Assembly: GCA_002348005.1 (NCBI GenBank)
Contig: DDYQ01000058.1
Location: forward strand, 1-6,317
DNA: 6,317 bases
Origin: Desulfobacteraceae bacterium UBA2230
GTDB lineage: Bacteria; Desulfobacterota; Desulfobacteria; Desulfobacterales; Desulfosarcinaceae
Direction of reading: 5' to 3'
Position 1 is the first letter of the stretch; every line of letters starts with the position of its first letter. A program made the position numbers and the translations under genes. Positions 5,922 through 6,317 of the stretch are shown here, piece after piece. Under the pieces are notes generated by a model that was not told the origin of the DNA, made no database searches, and saw nothing but the letters and a program-made list of their open reading frames with translations.

Positions 5922-6317
5922 TCAGGCGGCTTTAAAATCTGCTCTGGCGCAGCGATCGCCAATCAAGCGGCCGTCACGCACCGTCAGCGTCCGCTGCGCA
6001 TGGGCGGCGCAGATCGGGCTATGGGTTACCATGACGATCGTACCGCCGGCGTCGTGCAGATGCCCCAGCAAATCCATCACTTCGCCGCTGTTGCGTGAAT
6101 CCAGATTGCCCGTGGGCTCGTCAGCCAGTAAAATCGGCGGATGGTTGACGATTGCGCGGGCTACTGCGGCCCGCTCTTTTTCGCCGCCGGACAACTGGTT
6201 GGGCAGGCGCCGGGCCTTTTCCGCCAAACCGACCTGGGCCAGCGCCTCGAGTGCAAGCGCCTGCTTGCGGGCACGCGGCAGGGATATGGTGACCAGCGGC
6301 AGCATGACATTTTCCAG
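5922..6317 (-). CDS. ABC transporter ATP-binding protein, LolD/MacB type, 5' part outside the window
   Basis: The C-terminal 131 codons of an ATPase, open to the right edge. It reads LENVMLPL at the edge, then the ABC signature LSGGEKERAAVARA (42-55 of the visible part), Walker B ILLADEP (62-68) with catalytic E67, D-loop NLDS (71-74) and the switch histidine H99 in MVTHS. Walker A and the Q-loop lie beyond the edge; about 95 residues are missing relative to the usual 220-230. The ENVMLPL and LADEPTGNLDS segments are typical of the MacB/LolD/FtsE group. These drive permeases that extract lipoproteins or export substrates from the inner membrane using ATP. Which of these it serves cannot be told without the adjoining permease. 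The ATG at 6305 is internal, not the true start. It is convergent with the PAS-LuxR gene across 22 bp with no convincing terminator. Confidence 0.9.
   Translation of the reverse strand: MENVMLPLVTISLPRARKQALALEALAQVGLAEKARRLPNQLSGGEKERAAVARAIVNHPPILLADEPTGNLDSRNSGEVMDLLGHLHDAGGTIVMVTHSPICAAHAQRTLTVRDGRLIGDRCARADFKAA

Overview
The window looks like a piece of a moderately GC-rich Gram-negative chromosome, most plausibly a Desulfobacterota (Desulfobacterales-like) bacterium. This is an inference from three things: the LL-diaminopimelate aminotransferase lysine route, a PAS-LuxR regulator of a type common in that group, and the style of the hypothetical protein at the left edge. No rRNA, marker gene or mobile element confirms it. 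I see no tRNA, CRISPR array, insertion sequence or phage gene.

Layout, left to right. Positions 1-404 (minus) hold the 5' part of a charged, probably coiled-coil hypothetical protein that runs off the left edge. Positions 405-792 contain no convincing gene, only weak hairpins, a 10-T tract and a 32-codon ORF of doubtful status. Positions 793-3870 (minus) form the core of the window, a three-gene lysine module in the order Lrp/AsnC-type regulator, dapL, lysA. A sigma70-like promoter and two small palindromes lie just upstream of the regulator. Positions 3964-4230 (minus) encode an 88-residue protein with two membrane helices. A 157-bp divergent region (4231-4387) carries a perfect 7-bp inverted repeat. 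Positions 4388-5899 (plus) encode a 503-residue PAS sensor with a coiled coil and a LuxR-type DNA-binding end. It is convergent, with a 22-bp gap, to a right-edge ABC transporter ATPase fragment (5922-6317, minus) of the LolD/MacB type.

How the genes fit together: DapL makes LL-diaminopimelate directly from tetrahydrodipicolinate, bypassing the acylated DapD/DapC/DapE intermediates. LysA decarboxylates meso-diaminopimelate to lysine. The epimerase (DapF) and the earlier steps (DapA, DapB) are not in the window. The Lrp-type protein, 33 bp upstream of dapL on the same strand, is the obvious candidate for a local amino-acid-responsive regulator. The PAS-LuxR protein, the membrane protein and the ABC ATPase have no visible link to lysine synthesis.

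I found no clearly new multi-gene system. The points most worth a second look are the regulator-dapL-lysA arrangement, the altered active-site motifs of LysA, the start and promoter geometry of the regulator, and the PAS-LuxR protein, which has no receiver or kinase domain.
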